From Sweltsa coloradensis (lineage: Eukaryota > Arthropoda > Insecta > Plecoptera > Chloroperlidae), in contig JAMZAV010003071.1 of the NCBI GenBank assembly GCA_024449915.1, positions 1 to 64,000 of the forward strand: a stretch of DNA of 64,000 bases, written 5' to 3'. The translations under genes and the position numbers were made by a program. Positions 35,246 to 46,135 of the stretch are shown piece after piece; within the stretch, counting starts at the first letter, position 1; the number at the start of each line of letters is the position of its first letter. The notes beneath the pieces were generated by a model, which worked only from the letters and a program-made list of their open reading frames with translations, made no database searches and had not been told where the DNA came from.

Positions 35246-36026
35246 CTAGGAAAACGCTAAAGTCCCGCCGCGTTGATGGATGATATTTTTATTGTTTTAA
35301 GTTTGCATATCTTTACTTTTGCAAGTGCTTTGTTTTGTTGCCTACGCATTTTAGGTGATTGTTGTCAAGTTTCTATTGTTACTTGTCAATCGGTATTATT
35401 TACCATAAAAAACTTATATTTAAAGCTTTATTTTTATGGATTCTGGCTAACTTTTTCTACTTTTTCTTTCAAAAGGTACTACATCACCATAACCTTAATG
35501 TCCATGTATAATATGAACGTTGTAGCCCCATTCGTTTGGTCAGAATTGGCCCAAATGGCACGAAAATATCGTACAAAAATTCAAAACACTTATATTAAAA
35601 GCTTTATTTCTATAGATTCTGGCTAACTTTTTCACTTTTTCTTTCAAAATGTACTACATCACCATAACCTTAATGTCCATGTATTATATGAACGTTGTAA
35701 CCCCACCTGTTTTGGTCAGAATTGGCGCAAATGGCACGAAAATATCGCAAAAAAATCGAAAAAAATCGTAAAGGTACGATATTCATAAGAAATATTTTCT
35801 TCGATTGTACCCAAAAACGTAGCAAGTCTAAGTTCAGAGATTTCGAAGGTCCAGTCAAATTTTCATCAAGATCGCATATGCCGTTTGCCCGGTAGAGAGC
35901 GAAAAAACAGACAAAAATACGGAAAAAAAAACAACAACAAAAACACCCGAGCTACCTAATTTTTGGCAAGGGGGTCAGTGAAATTGAAGTCTTCGCTTCA
36001 CTCGATTCGCACGCTACGCTCAACCA
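35246..36026 (-). mobile_element. Helentron-like HINE, family B, copy 2
   Basis: Same orientation as the copy ending at 35172, with two core units (around 35478 and 35650). It ends on the 5' side with CGCACGCTACGCTCAACCAA. Confidence 0.8.
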
Positions 36027-37180
36027 AAAACGACTTTTTTCAATTATTACTACACATTTTTGTCTGAGTTTTCACTCACTACCAGAATAACGGCTGTTCT
36101 AAACTAGATGACATTTTAAGTTGTATTCGGAATTAAAAAAATATTTGTCACCAAATAAAATTTCTATATTTTTTTACATTTTATGCAATTTTGTAATTTG
36201 TTTTTCTTATTTTAACCTTGTACGGGAAAAAGTGCTGTTACAATTATAATTGGATGAGCGAAGCGAAGATTTTTTTTTTTACCGACCCCCCAAAAAAATA
36301 TTCAGCTTGGTGTTTTTTTTTTTTTTTCTGTCTGTCTGTTTGTTGCTCTCTACCGGGCAAACGGCATATGCGATCTTGATGAAAATTGAAGAGGACCTTC
36401 GAAATCTCTGAACTTAGACTTGCTACGTTTATGGGTACAATCGAAGAAATATTTCTCATGAATATCGTACTTTTACGATTTTTTCGATTTTTAGCGCGAT
36501 ATTTTCGTGACATTTGGGCCGATTCTGACCAATCGGGTGGGCTACAACGTTCATATTTCACATGGACATTAAGGTAATGGTGATGGTTTGCTTTCTGAAA
36601 GAAAAAGTTGAAAAAGTTAGCCAGAATCTATAGAAATAAAGCTTTTTGTTTAGGCCGAGGTGCCTATACCGAGATTTTAAGTGGACTGTAATTATTGGTT
36701 TTTTATAGAGCAAAGAGAACAAGGAAGAAATGTAGGAAATAAATGCACAAGAGAACTTACATGAAAGCGCAGATACTTCCTGAGACGGGCTGCCCACGAC
36801 GTCGTGCGGTTCAGATGTTGGCGAACTTTCTTGTGACGCGGCGTCGCGACGTCAGTGAAACAGACGTCGTGGGAAAATAGGAAAGGGTAAATAGAACTGG
36901 CCAGTTGGAAGAGTAGAGAAGAGAAACGGAAGAATTGTTCAGAGAACTTAAAATCGCAGCAATGGAGAAAACTGCACTCAGAAAACAGCGCAGGGAGTAC
37001 TAGAGAACTGGTTATGCCATGTATGGGCGAGAACAAGATAACAAGAGTGCGACCATTCATAGACGAGAGACCGTCGCGAACTGAACTAGGGATGAGCGAT
37101 ATGCGAATCCAAATTGAAGATAAGCAGAAAACGAACGTGATTGGCTGACCAAATCACATGACAAAACCGGGCAAAACCAC

Positions 37181-38332
37181 TCAATCGTCAATCAATCGTC
37201 GCAGGGTGTCATAGCGTTCATTGACCGCTTGACCTCGAAAAACATCGCACTGATACAAAGTTTGAGTTGACTTGCAGAGAGGGCACGCAAAAGGAGAGGA
37301 GACCACATTAGCGCGAGATGAGTCATGACTAATGTGTCTCGTACTAGAGTTCGGAACAGGTGCGGACGATACTAGAAAAGAATTAATCTTCTTAGAGGGA
37401 TGAGAACTCTTCGGTGACAAAGTCGAATTTTTGCCGACGGCGCAAAGCTCCATAGTGCGAGACTGCTGTTCCAAAAATTCGATTAACGATTTATAATCAG
37501 GAGCTGAGTTAGAACAATGCTTAGTTTCGAAAGCTTTCCGAGAAGAGGGATCTAGATTGGCTAACGATAAACATAGCAGCAGAAAATCGCCTAAATCCGG
37601 AATATCTAGTGCTTTCAAAGCTTCAACCGAATTACGATGGACTTTGAGGAAGCTTTGAAGTCCTTCATAGGACGAAGTCTTGAGAGGAACAAATTCTAGT
37701 ATCTTCTGAACATAGACGCTGCCTAGAAGTCTCTTGTTTTGATAACGTGAGATAAGAGCATTTAATGCCAGAGGATAGCTTTCCTCACAGATTTGAAACT
37801 CAGAGATAATAGCTAGAGCTTGTTCAGACAATGAGGATTTGAGGTAATGCAGCTTCTGCACATTACTTAACGATGTGTTTTCGTCTATCCGAGACTTGAA
37901 CAGGGAGTAGAACTCAGGCCATTGACAAATGTCACCCGCGAACTTGGGGAGGTCAATAACTGGTAGAGAGATGTGAGATTTCGCAGAGTTGGGGGCAGCC
38001 CCGTGTTGAGTCACACTGACGGGCTGAGTCAACTTAACAGCCGCGAGGAACCTAGCTTTTGCTGCGTACAGAACTGTTTCAAAACTGTCTTGAACCTTGT
38101 CGATTTCGGTGGGTCTCGCCGTGTCTTTTAACTGCGTGTTGATATCGGAAATTGACATTTGGATGTCTTGAAAATCAGACTCCAACTCAGAGAGCTTGTC
38201 GAACCGAGGCCTACACGAATCGACATCTCCGGGTTTAATCTTGGAGAACGCGTCGTGAGTTCTCTGAACGCTTGCAAAGACAAATTCACGACGAGCTACC
38301 AAACGTTTCTGTTGTGCTTGTAACTCTTCCAT
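37181..38332 (-). CDS. BEL/Pao gag (DUF1759-type), truncated by deletion
   Basis: A 383-codon open frame starting MEELQAQQ at 38332; an in-frame ATG 27 codons upstream is less likely, as BEL gags start near the coiled coil. Gag forms the particle shell that packages the retrotransposon RNA. Order: N-terminal helical region (residues 1-80), the conserved BEL/Pao block with LPKFAGDICQWPEFYSLF and LQKLHYLKSSL-like NVQKLHYLKSSL, then LISRYQNKRLL, a Ser-rich linker, and CPLCKSTQTLYQC, the start of the zinc-binding part. The frame is intact but ends at a TGA created exactly at the junction with the LTR (37181-37183), before the second knuckle and all of pol. Confidence 0.85.
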   Translation of the reverse strand: MEELQAQQKRLVARREFVFASVQRTHDAFSKIKPGDVDSCRPRFDKLSELESDFQDIQMSISDINTQLKDTARPTEIDKVQDSFETVLYAAKARFLAAVKLTQPVSVTQHGAAPNSAKSHISLPVIDLPKFAGDICQWPEFYSLFKSRIDENTSLSNVQKLHYLKSSLSEQALAIISEFQICEESYPLALNALISRYQNKRLLGSVYVQKILEFVPLKTSSYEGLQSFLKVHRNSVEALKALDIPDLGDFLLLCLSLANLDPSSRKAFETKHCSNSAPDYKSLIEFLEQQSRTMELCAVGKNSTLSPKSSHPSKKINSFLVSSAPVPNSSTRHISHDSSRANVVSSPFACPLCKSTQTLYQCDVFRGQAVNERYDTLRRLIDD

Positions 38333-38427
38333 GGTGAACGATAGGTACAAGTACCAAACGGAGAACAAACGACAAAAAACACGGGAGAGCGAACAATTCA
38401 AAACAGTGAGCACGGATTATTATTAAA

Positions 38428-39026
38428 CTAGGAAACGCTCAGTTGGACGCGTTGATAAGCGAGCACGTGCTATAGCTAGACCCACATTGCACATTTTTTT
38501 TTAATTTTAAAATTTACGACGTTCGCGTTTCCAGTATTATTTATTATTGCCAAGGTATTTGGGTAAACCCGTGTTTAAATCTTTACTTTAAAATCCACCG
38601 CCATCTAGAGGACCTTGACTCCTTGGGAAAACATTTAAACTCTTTGGTGACAAATAATAGACTGCTTCCTCGAAAGTATTTTGATTACTTGTAGGTGGCA
38701 GTGCATTAGAAACTTCGCGCGTCTTTTCGTTGCCATGGCAACGTTACTTTTGTTATAATGTAATTTCCATCTACACAACTTATCGGATCAAAATAAAATT
38801 AACATATTCGTGACCGGACGGACATTCTAAATGATTTGGCTATCTCAGATTTTGTCGCCGTGAAGTTTGAAAAAAAAACTTTCGATTAACTTTAATGTAA
38901 CTTTTTAACTTTTTGAACGATTTTGCCACAAAACTAATGGCATTCAATCGAGAACAAAGCTTGCGGATGGTGAAAATTTCAACTCGATCCGAGCCTCCGT
39001 TCGAACGTTATCGCGAGACATACAAA

Positions 39027-39062
<36 letters not shown>

Positions 39063-39116
39063 AGTGACTAATTTTTCCGGCAGAGTCAAATGGAAACGCT
39101 CGCTTCGCTCGCTTAA
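38428..39116 (-). mobile_element. Helentron-like HINE, family C, copy 2 (intact)
   Basis: On the minus strand it starts TTAAGCGAGCGAAGCGAGCG and ends GCTCGCTTATCAACGCGTCC...GAGCGTTTCCTAG, then T. The 5' AAGCGAGC returns inverted before the 3' end. It contains a long A/T homopolymer (39030-39060). It sits in the untranslated leader of the BEL/Pao element. Confidence 0.8.
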
Positions 39117-40559
39117 TAAACACACGAGACAATAATAAACCAAGCAATGACGTGAACACAAGGAGAGAAAGAGCAGTTACGTAAATTGACACGTCATTGC
39201 AAACAGTGTATGAGCGAAAACGATGCGTGTATAAAATCACTCGAAACGAGAGCAAAAACACAAGAAAAATCACTAATATAATATGTGCTTTAGAGACAGA
39301 GAAAAAACACATACAAGAAAGAAATCATGGAACAATTATGCAAAGAAAATCGGACGTCGAATGCCTGAGAACGAACCAACGATATCCAGCGAGAGATATC
39401 GTGACGCCAGAGAACGTGAACAAAAGCACGAGATATACAAAAATACACAGCAACTTTAGCGAATAAGTACAATACAATGAGAAAACAAATGATGAAAATC
39501 CAAAATGAAAGAAGAAAAGTTTGCATCCGGTTCGGACGGACCAGCTTGTTTAGGCCGAGATGCCTATACCGAGATTTTAAGTGGACTGTAATTATTAGTT
39601 TTTTATAGAGCAAAGAGAACAAGGAAGAAATATAGGAAATAAATGCACAAGAGAACTTACATGAAAGCGCAGATACTTCTGAGACGGGCTGCCCACGACG
39701 TCGTGCGGTTCAGATGTTGGCGAACTTTCTTGTGACATGGCGTCGCGACGTCAGTGAAACAGACGTCGTGGGAAAATAGGAAAGGGTAAATAGAGCTGGC
39801 CAGTTGGAAGAGTAGAGAAAAGAAACGGAAGAATTGTTCAGAGAACTTAATATCGCAGCAATGGCGAAAACTTCACTCAGAAAACAGTGCAGGGAGTACT
39901 AGAGAACTGGTTATGCCCATGTATGGGCGAGAACAAGATAACAAGAGAGCGACCTTTCGGAGACGAGAGACCGTCGCGAACTGAACTAGGGATGAGCGAT
40001 ATGCGAATCCAAATTGAAGATAAGCAGAAAACGAACGTGATTGGCTGACCAAATCACATGACAAAACCGGGCAAAACCACTCGAGTAAAAACCAAATGAA
40101 AAGAAGAAAAGTTAAATACAATGAAACTAGCACTAAATAAAGCGACGAAAATACAAAAAATAATCGGCGCGAACAATTTTAATACAAGTTTTTTGACTTT
40201 TTGTGCGATATTTTCGTGCCATTTGGGCCAATTCTGACCAAACGGGTGGGGCTACAACGTTCATATTATACATGGACATTAAGGTTATGGTGATGTAGTA
40301 CCTTTTGAAAGAAAAAGTTGAAAAAAATAGCCAGAATCCATAGAAATATAGCTTTTGATGTAAGATTTTAACGTTAAATAATAACAAATTAACAAGAAAC
40401 AATAGAAACTTGACAACACTCACCTTCAATGCGTCGGCAGAAAAACAAAGCACTTGCAAAAGTAAAGATATCCCACGCAAACTAAAAACTTAAAAAAAAG
40501 CTTATCCATCAACGCGGCGGGACTTTAGCGTTTTCCTAGTATTATAACATTTTTAATGA

Positions 40560-40860
40560 GATCTATATGGAAGTTTCGAGAGCTAGTTTAACGGCTTCTT
40601 TCTCCTCGGCGTCTGCTCGGCAGTCCGGGTTAGTGGAGGAACCTAAATGACTCAAAAGTTACACCGTCCTTTCGGATGGGACGTTAGGCCGTTGGTCCCC
40701 TTGACACTTTTCGAAAGGAGTAGGCTACGTGCCAGTACCGGGTTTCCCTCCACCCTTCTATTCATACTTCATCCTCATTTATCACCACTCATCGTCTCGA
40801 ATAGCTTAAGTGCATTAATATGAGACGTTAAGCAATATCAAATCAATCATTCATTCGACA
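40560..40860 (+). mobile_element. SINE-like repeat
   Basis: Contains CTTTCGGATGGGACGTTAGG, GACACTTTTCGAAAGGAGTA and ACTCATCGTCTCGAATAG...GAGACGTTAAGCAA, phrases typical of conserved-domain invertebrate SINEs, and ends in a short AATC/ATTC tail (40840-40857). The 3' part is shared with 16640-16735. The tRNA-like head is not clear. Confidence 0.55.
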
Positions 40861-40995
40861 TCTTAGAACTTAAACATTGAATCTTTCAAAGTAAAACTAA
40901 ATACAATTTTCTCGAGAAAATACAATATTACTCATTTTTTTTAAATTTGAGAATGCAGGAAGATGGGTAACACGCTCATCCAGTAACGTACTCAC

Positions 40996-41221
40996 CGAAT
41001 ACGGATTTCTTCCAAACTCCAGATGGATCGCAAACCAAGTCGTTAGTGGTGATGTTGTTTCTTATTATATTCTTGCTCCACTTCATGCCGGCCGTGGAGT
41101 TAACATCTACCGCCTTGCAAGGCTGGGTCTCGCCATTGTTTGTCTTGCAGACCATTTTCATGGAGTTCCTTGTCAGACGAGGACAGACACCACCGGGTAC
41201 GTTGCTATCAGACGCAACTCT
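40996..41221 (-). CDS. C-type lectin gene, exon 2 (Cys-rich module)
   Basis: Internal exon of 226 bp (75 codons plus 1 nt). It has an acceptor ...CCAACAG at 41222 and a strong donor G|GTGAGT at 40995. It encodes a module with four cysteines (VCPRL, MVCK, QPCK, LVCD) ending VCDPSGVW, which resembles the last strand of a degenerate sushi-like module. Similar short Cys-rich modules precede the lectin domain in some arthropod lectins. NNIT and VNST are possible N-glycosylation sites. Entry is phase 0 and exit phase 1, matching exons 1 and 3. The exon sits between a SINE-like repeat (40560-40860) and a Helentron-like element (41392-41820). The assignment of the module to a family is tentative; the exon itself is well supported. 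Confidence 0.82.
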
Positions 41222-41319
41222 CTGTTGGAACACAGAACGCGAAATCGATATCAATACGTAAAAAGTAATAAGAAATAAGGGTCTGTATATGATTATATCA
41301 TGGACAGAGATTAAAGAAG

Positions 41320-41375
41320 GACACTGCATCTGCCCGGAACGCTGAGGTCCCTGGTTCAATTCCCGATGCATTAAA
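41320..41375 (+). other. tRNA-like fragment (B box)
   Basis: CCCTGGTTCAATTCCCGATG is a B box/T-arm shape preceding the HINE at 41392. No A box or acceptor pairing was found. Confidence 0.35.
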
Positions 41376-41391
41376 TAATTTTTGGATGAGC

Positions 41392-41820
41392 GAAGCAAAG
41401 ACTTCAATTTCACTGACCCCCAAAAACCAAACGGGTGGGGCTACAACGTTCATATTCACATATGTACAGCCAGGGTCATAAGTAGGTAATTGTAATGTAG
41501 TACCTTTTGAAAAAAAAAGGTGGAAAAAGATAACCAGCAGCCATAGAAATAAATTTTCTAACATCAGTTTTTTGAGGTTTATAATGACAATAATCACCTA
41601 TAATACGTATAAAAAGCAAGTCTTGAGGCCTCCAGATATTTTACATTCTATTATTTGGTGTAACCATATCAATTGATACGACTTTATAAAAATTATCCTA
41701 AATTAACAAAAATGATTTTGCAATGGGACTTAAAAAAGTTATAGATCCCACACACACTAAAAACTTACAAAAAAGCTCATCCATTAACGCCACTAAAAAA
41801 GCGTTCGCTAAGCGGCCTAG
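41392..41820 (+). mobile_element. Helentron-like HINE, family B, short copy 4
   Basis: Starts TTGGATGAGCGAAGCAAAG and ends GCTCATCCATTAACGCCACT...GCGTTCGCTAAGCGGCCTAG, then T. The 3' hairpin (AACGC/GCGTT) is kept although the last 20 bases differ from the main family. Confidence 0.75.
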
Positions 41821-42999
41821 TACAAAATTAATGTCACACACATTAATTTTGTCAATCTTGAAATTTGTTTGAGCTAAAACAAAATCTTCCATAAGAAATA
41901 ACATTGCGACTATATTTAGGTTTCGTGACCAGGTAGAATTCTGTTCAGAAACAATATTGGTTATTATTGACTCACTTTTCTATTTTATCCTGTAAAATCA
42001 CTTAGTTTTGATTTTGTAATTTGGTACATGCTTTTTTAAAAATATAATGTTTATAAGCCTACCACGAAAATGTGTATTAAAATTATATGTGAACAGAATA
42101 ATCTCAAGAAGTCAAGTGAATTAAAATCATATATCAAGGTCTTACCACCACGGCCAATGGTAAAGATAAAGATAAAGATAAGATAAAGATAAAGATCAGT
42201 CAGTCTTTTTTTGTACATGTAAGTTATTATATTAAATTATTCAGTTTGTATACATCAGTTACTATAATAAGCACTTAATAGTGATATTTTCTAGACAGGT
42301 ATGTAAAGATCTGAAAACCCACAAAGGTGCTTATGCACTTGTGCATGGGAAAGGAGGTAGTTAATAGTTATAATGTGGTGTACGGCGGTGGACGTCGAGA
42401 GATGACTTGAGAGATGACTTGTATTTATTTTGTTTTTAGTGGTTATGGTTCAAAGGTCTGTTTATTTTGTAAATTGTTCTTGGAACTGTTCGTTAGGATA
42501 ATTATAATTCTAATTTTAATTCTTATTCTAAGTCTAATCATAATATTAGCTTTACCGGTACCGGTATTTCAGCTTCTATTTCTATTTCTAAAGTTCTAAA
42601 CCTGTTCATTATTATTATTATTGCTTAGGAACTGTTAAGTTTGGTAGTTTTGATTTCAAGCTTCCTAATCCTACTTCTAATTCTAATGTTTTAACTCTAA
42701 ATCTGATCTTCTGATCTGATGTAATATAAAACATGCTCAAAATCATAGTATTAAAACATAATTGTTAATTGGCAGTAATACTTTGTAGTGTGTTTTTTAT
42801 TTATTTTTAACCCTGAGTTTAATCCTATTTCTTATTCTAGCGTTCTACAATTTTACTTAATTCTAATCTGCTAATCTAAAGATGATCTGATCTAACTTAT
42901 TCAAAAATATGTTTTTAGTGTGCTAGCCTATTAGTAGTTTTTGTAAGTTAAATTAAATAGGTTTGTACAATAATAACAGTCTTTGATGCTAGCCATCTG

Positions 43000-44546
43000 T
43001 GGGGGATTACTTTTATTTGTTTAAGTAACTAGCTACTTTTATATTATCTGGAATTGTGTTATAGATCTTGGGACCCAGAGAGCTATTTTTTCTGAGTCCA
43101 AAAGTGTATTCTTTCTAGGTATTATTAATTTTTTTTAGTGTTATAGATCTGGTTGTATGTTCGTGTGATGCTTGTTTTACTTGGTTTACATTTTTGTGTT
43201 GGTGTATCATCAGGGATTTTAATTTAAATTTTCTTATATCATAGATTTTAGTATCTTGGAAAGTATCTAATGTAGGGTATCGTGTCGGGTTTTTTAAGCA
43301 TTTTTTTTAGTATTTTTTTTTTGTAGAGTGTTTTAAGGGCTTTTTGGTGAGTTTCGAGCGCATTTCCCCAGGCTATAATCTATACTGTAAGTATGATTGC
43401 ACTAGGCTTTAAATAGATACTTTGAGGTATGGAAGTTAATCATGTTTTTAAGTCTGCTGAATATGTAGACTATTTTTCTTATCTTCTTTATGATTTCAAG
43501 GATGTGAGTTTTCCAATTAAGGGCACTATAAATGGTAATACCAAGGTATTTGGTAGTTAGAACAATTTTTAATTCATAGCAGTTACACCTTGGTGCATCA
43601 TGTGCATTTATGTTTGGTCTAGTATTGCAGGATGCATTGTGAATTTTGACTGTTTTTGTTCAATTTGTTTCTGTGGGGAGAGAGAGAAAGATAGGCAGAC
43701 AGTTTTATCAAGATTAAGTGTTAGTAGATTCTCCTGCAGAGCTATTTTTACTTCTTTTAATCCTGCTTCGATTTTTGCATGAAGGGCTTCATGAGTTACA
43801 TCACTGAAAATTACTACAGTGTCATCTGCATATGTGATTATTTTGCCTCCCACGTCAAGATTGCATATGTCGTTTATGTATATCAAGAATAGGATTGGAC
43901 CTACGACAGTCCCTTGTGGGACTCCGCACTTAAGTGTTGTGGGATTGCTGAGTTGGTTCCGATGATTACTCGCTGTTCCCTATCTGCAAGATAATTTTTA
44001 ATAAGTTCAAAGCAATTCCACGGATTCCCATATCTTGTAGTTTTTCGATTAATTTGCCATGATGCACAGTGTCGAAGGCCTTTGCGAGATCAAGGAAAAC
44101 TGCTGTTGTTTTTAGTGATCTATCTAAATGTTTGAGACTTCATTTGTTAGCTCTAATGTAGCATCTTGGGTGCTAAGGTTATTTCTAAAGCCATATTGTG
44201 CTGGTGATATTTGGTTGTGTTTTTCCAAAAAGGTGACTAGTCTATGTTTGATACATTTCTCAAACAATTTAGTAAAATGATTGAGTAAGGAAATTGGTCG
44301 GTAGTTTGTTGCTTTTAGTTTGTCGTTTCCTTTAAATATGGGTTTGATTGTAGCAGTTTTTAGTGAATTTGGAAATATTCCTGTTGTTAAGCTGAGATTG
44401 AATATGTGTGTGAGAGGTGTAACTATGAGAGTTTTTATTTTCTTTATTGTTTTGACGTTTATTTGATCTGGACCGCAAGCTGAATTTTCTCTCAATTCAG
44501 ATATATATTTTACAATTTCAGCATTTTCAATCGGGCTGAGAAACAT
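43000..44546 (-). pseudogene. LINE ORF2, reverse transcriptase part
   Basis: 44546-44124 reads SACGPDQIN, TIKPIFKG, NYRPISLL and SPAQYGFRNNLST. After a break, 43886-43608 reads MIYINDIC and ITYADDTVVI with the catalytic YADD intact. Further down, LTTKYLGITI continues in broken frames to about 43040 (WVPRSI). At least three disruptions. Confidence 0.85.
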
Positions 44547-44809
44547 TGTTGATGAGTTCTTCGAAGTATGTCTACCGTTGGGTCTGTTCGCTTTAGGCCT
44601 AGGTCTAGTTGCTTGTGGTCTAGGTATGTCGTTAAGTGGTTGGTCTTGTCTAGCTTTGGCGTCTAGTTCTGGTCCTACGTTTGGAAATAATCTACAAAAG
44701 TATTTGAAATAATTTTTGTGTTGGTTGATTTTTTAGTGTGTAATTGGTCAATATAAATTTCTTTATATTTCTCCGAGATTTCGTGCTTTAGCGTGAGTTG
44801 TTTCATTTA

Positions 44810-46001
44810 TTATTTTCCATATTTGTTTTGGGTTGTTATTAGAGTTATTAATGTTTCCTTATAGTACTGGTTGCGTGCCCTTTGTATGAGAGAGTTCAGT
44901 AAGTTTCTGAAAGTAATGTATCTTTTTTTGAATATTAGATTTTCAGGTAGATTATGCTCAAGTCGGTATTTTGCATCAATTTTAACTTGTCTGTTCATTG
45001 CATCGCGTTTCCTAATTGATGTTATCAAGCCGTTGGTTATCCAAGGCTTAAGTTTTTTAAATTTACTTCTTGTTTTTGGTTTGATTATAGTGGCCTTTAA
45101 TATGTGTTCGTTTAGTTGGTTTACAAAGTTGTCTGTTGCTGTAGAGGGGTTATCTGTGACGTTTAGTGTAGTGTTCCAGGTTTCTGTGTTTAATGAGGTT
45201 ATTAATGAGTTGTAGTCTATTTTTTTTTCTATCCATTGCTCAGTATCATCTGTAGGCCTAACTGGTATTTCTGTATTAGTAGAAGTTTGCCAAGTAAAGG
45301 CTGTTAAGTAGTGGTCTGTTATGGATGTTTGAAGTATTGTGGGGATGCAATTTAGATCGTTTTTTGAGTTGATAAATATGTGATCGATACAAGATGAGTT
45401 TCTGGGTGTTACTAGTCTTGTCGGGATGTTAATACAGGATGTAAAGCCTTGTAGACAGAGAATATCAAGGTACTCGTTCGCTATTTGCGTGCATGGATTA
45501 TCTAAAATATTAATATTAATGTCCCCAACAAGAAACTTGTGATCAATTGATCTTGGGTTCCATAAGTGTGTGTTTTGCTCAAGTTGTGAAATAAAGTTCC
45601 TGGTTTGTCCACTTGGTGATCTGTAGATTGCTGACACTGAATAGGTTTGAGAGTTCATTGTGAAGATAAAAGTTGCACCATTGGCTTCCTGGATGTCAAG
45701 GGGAGTGATTGAGGTTATGCCGTCAAAGTTGGTTAATTTAGCATTAAAGTAATATGTGTCATATCCCGGTATATTGAACTCGGTGGTTTCGTGTTTCGCT
45801 GAGCACTATCATATCGAACGGAAAGTCAAGTTCACTTAAAAGTATGAGTAATTGGTTAAAGTGGTCGTCGTTCAGGCTTCTTATGTTGAGGTGGAAGATT
45901 TTAAAGTTAGGGTTGTTTCTGTATAGGTGGTTGAGTGCTTGCACTGTTTCACAGTTGGAAGTTAATATTTCTTCTTGTTCTTTGTTTAGTTGTAGATCCA
46001 T
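44810..46001 (-). pseudogene. LINE ORF2, APE-type endonuclease part
   Basis: Reads FKIFHLNIRSLNDDHFNQLL (N-terminal catalytic Asn motif) and VLSETRN (metal-binding Glu), breaks near 45759, then AIYRSPSG, FLVGDININILD, SCIDHIFIN and SITDHYLTAF, the ordered endonuclease motifs ending in the catalytic His. It nicks target DNA to prime reverse transcription. The frame shift between the two pieces makes it non-functional as read. Confidence 0.82.
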
Positions 46002-46029
46002 GTTAGGTGTGTTTCACTTATTGGGTACG

Positions 46030-46135
46030 TTTCTTAGGCCTAGGCCTAGTTATAGGCCTTAGGCCAGGGCCTAGTTTAGACCTTAGGCCAGGCCTAGTTC
46101 TAGGGCTTAGGCCAGGGCCTAGGCTTAGGATCTAG
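46030..46135. repeat. TAGGCC minisatellite in the LINE spacer
   Basis: Short, imperfect repeats of TAGGCC(T/A)TAGG and TTAGGCCAGGGCC fill the gap between ORF1 and ORF2. Related words occur at 44590-44640 and 5933-5990. Confidence 0.65.

Larger units (their letters stand above)
36647..40175 (-). mobile_element. BEL/Pao LTR retrotransposon lacking pol
   Basis: The 5' LTR is 40175-39547 (minus strand TGTTCGCG...CCTAAACA). A partial 3' LTR is 37184-36647, the same sequence but missing about the first 90 nt. The flanks are CTTTT (36642-36646) and ATTTT (40176-40180), a 5-bp target duplication with one difference. A candidate primer-binding site TGGTCCGTCCGAACC lies 3 nt inside the 5' LTR. The internal region holds a family C HINE (38428-39116) and gag, then jumps straight into the LTR: pol and the polypurine tract are gone. 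It cannot move on its own. Confidence 0.85.
36249..40540 (+). mobile_element. Helentron-like HINE, family B, copy 3, split by a BEL/Pao element
   Basis: The 5' part 36249-36646 starts TTGGATGAGCGAAGCGAAG. The 3' part 40176-40540 ends TCAACGCGGCGGGACTTTAG...TTTTCCTAG, then T. The two halves join smoothly at CTTTT/ATTTT when the LTR element is taken out. Confidence 0.8.

Noticed and set aside
41046..41261. 71-codon plus-strand frame
   Set aside because: It is antisense to lectin exon 2, whose splice sites and phase are consistent.
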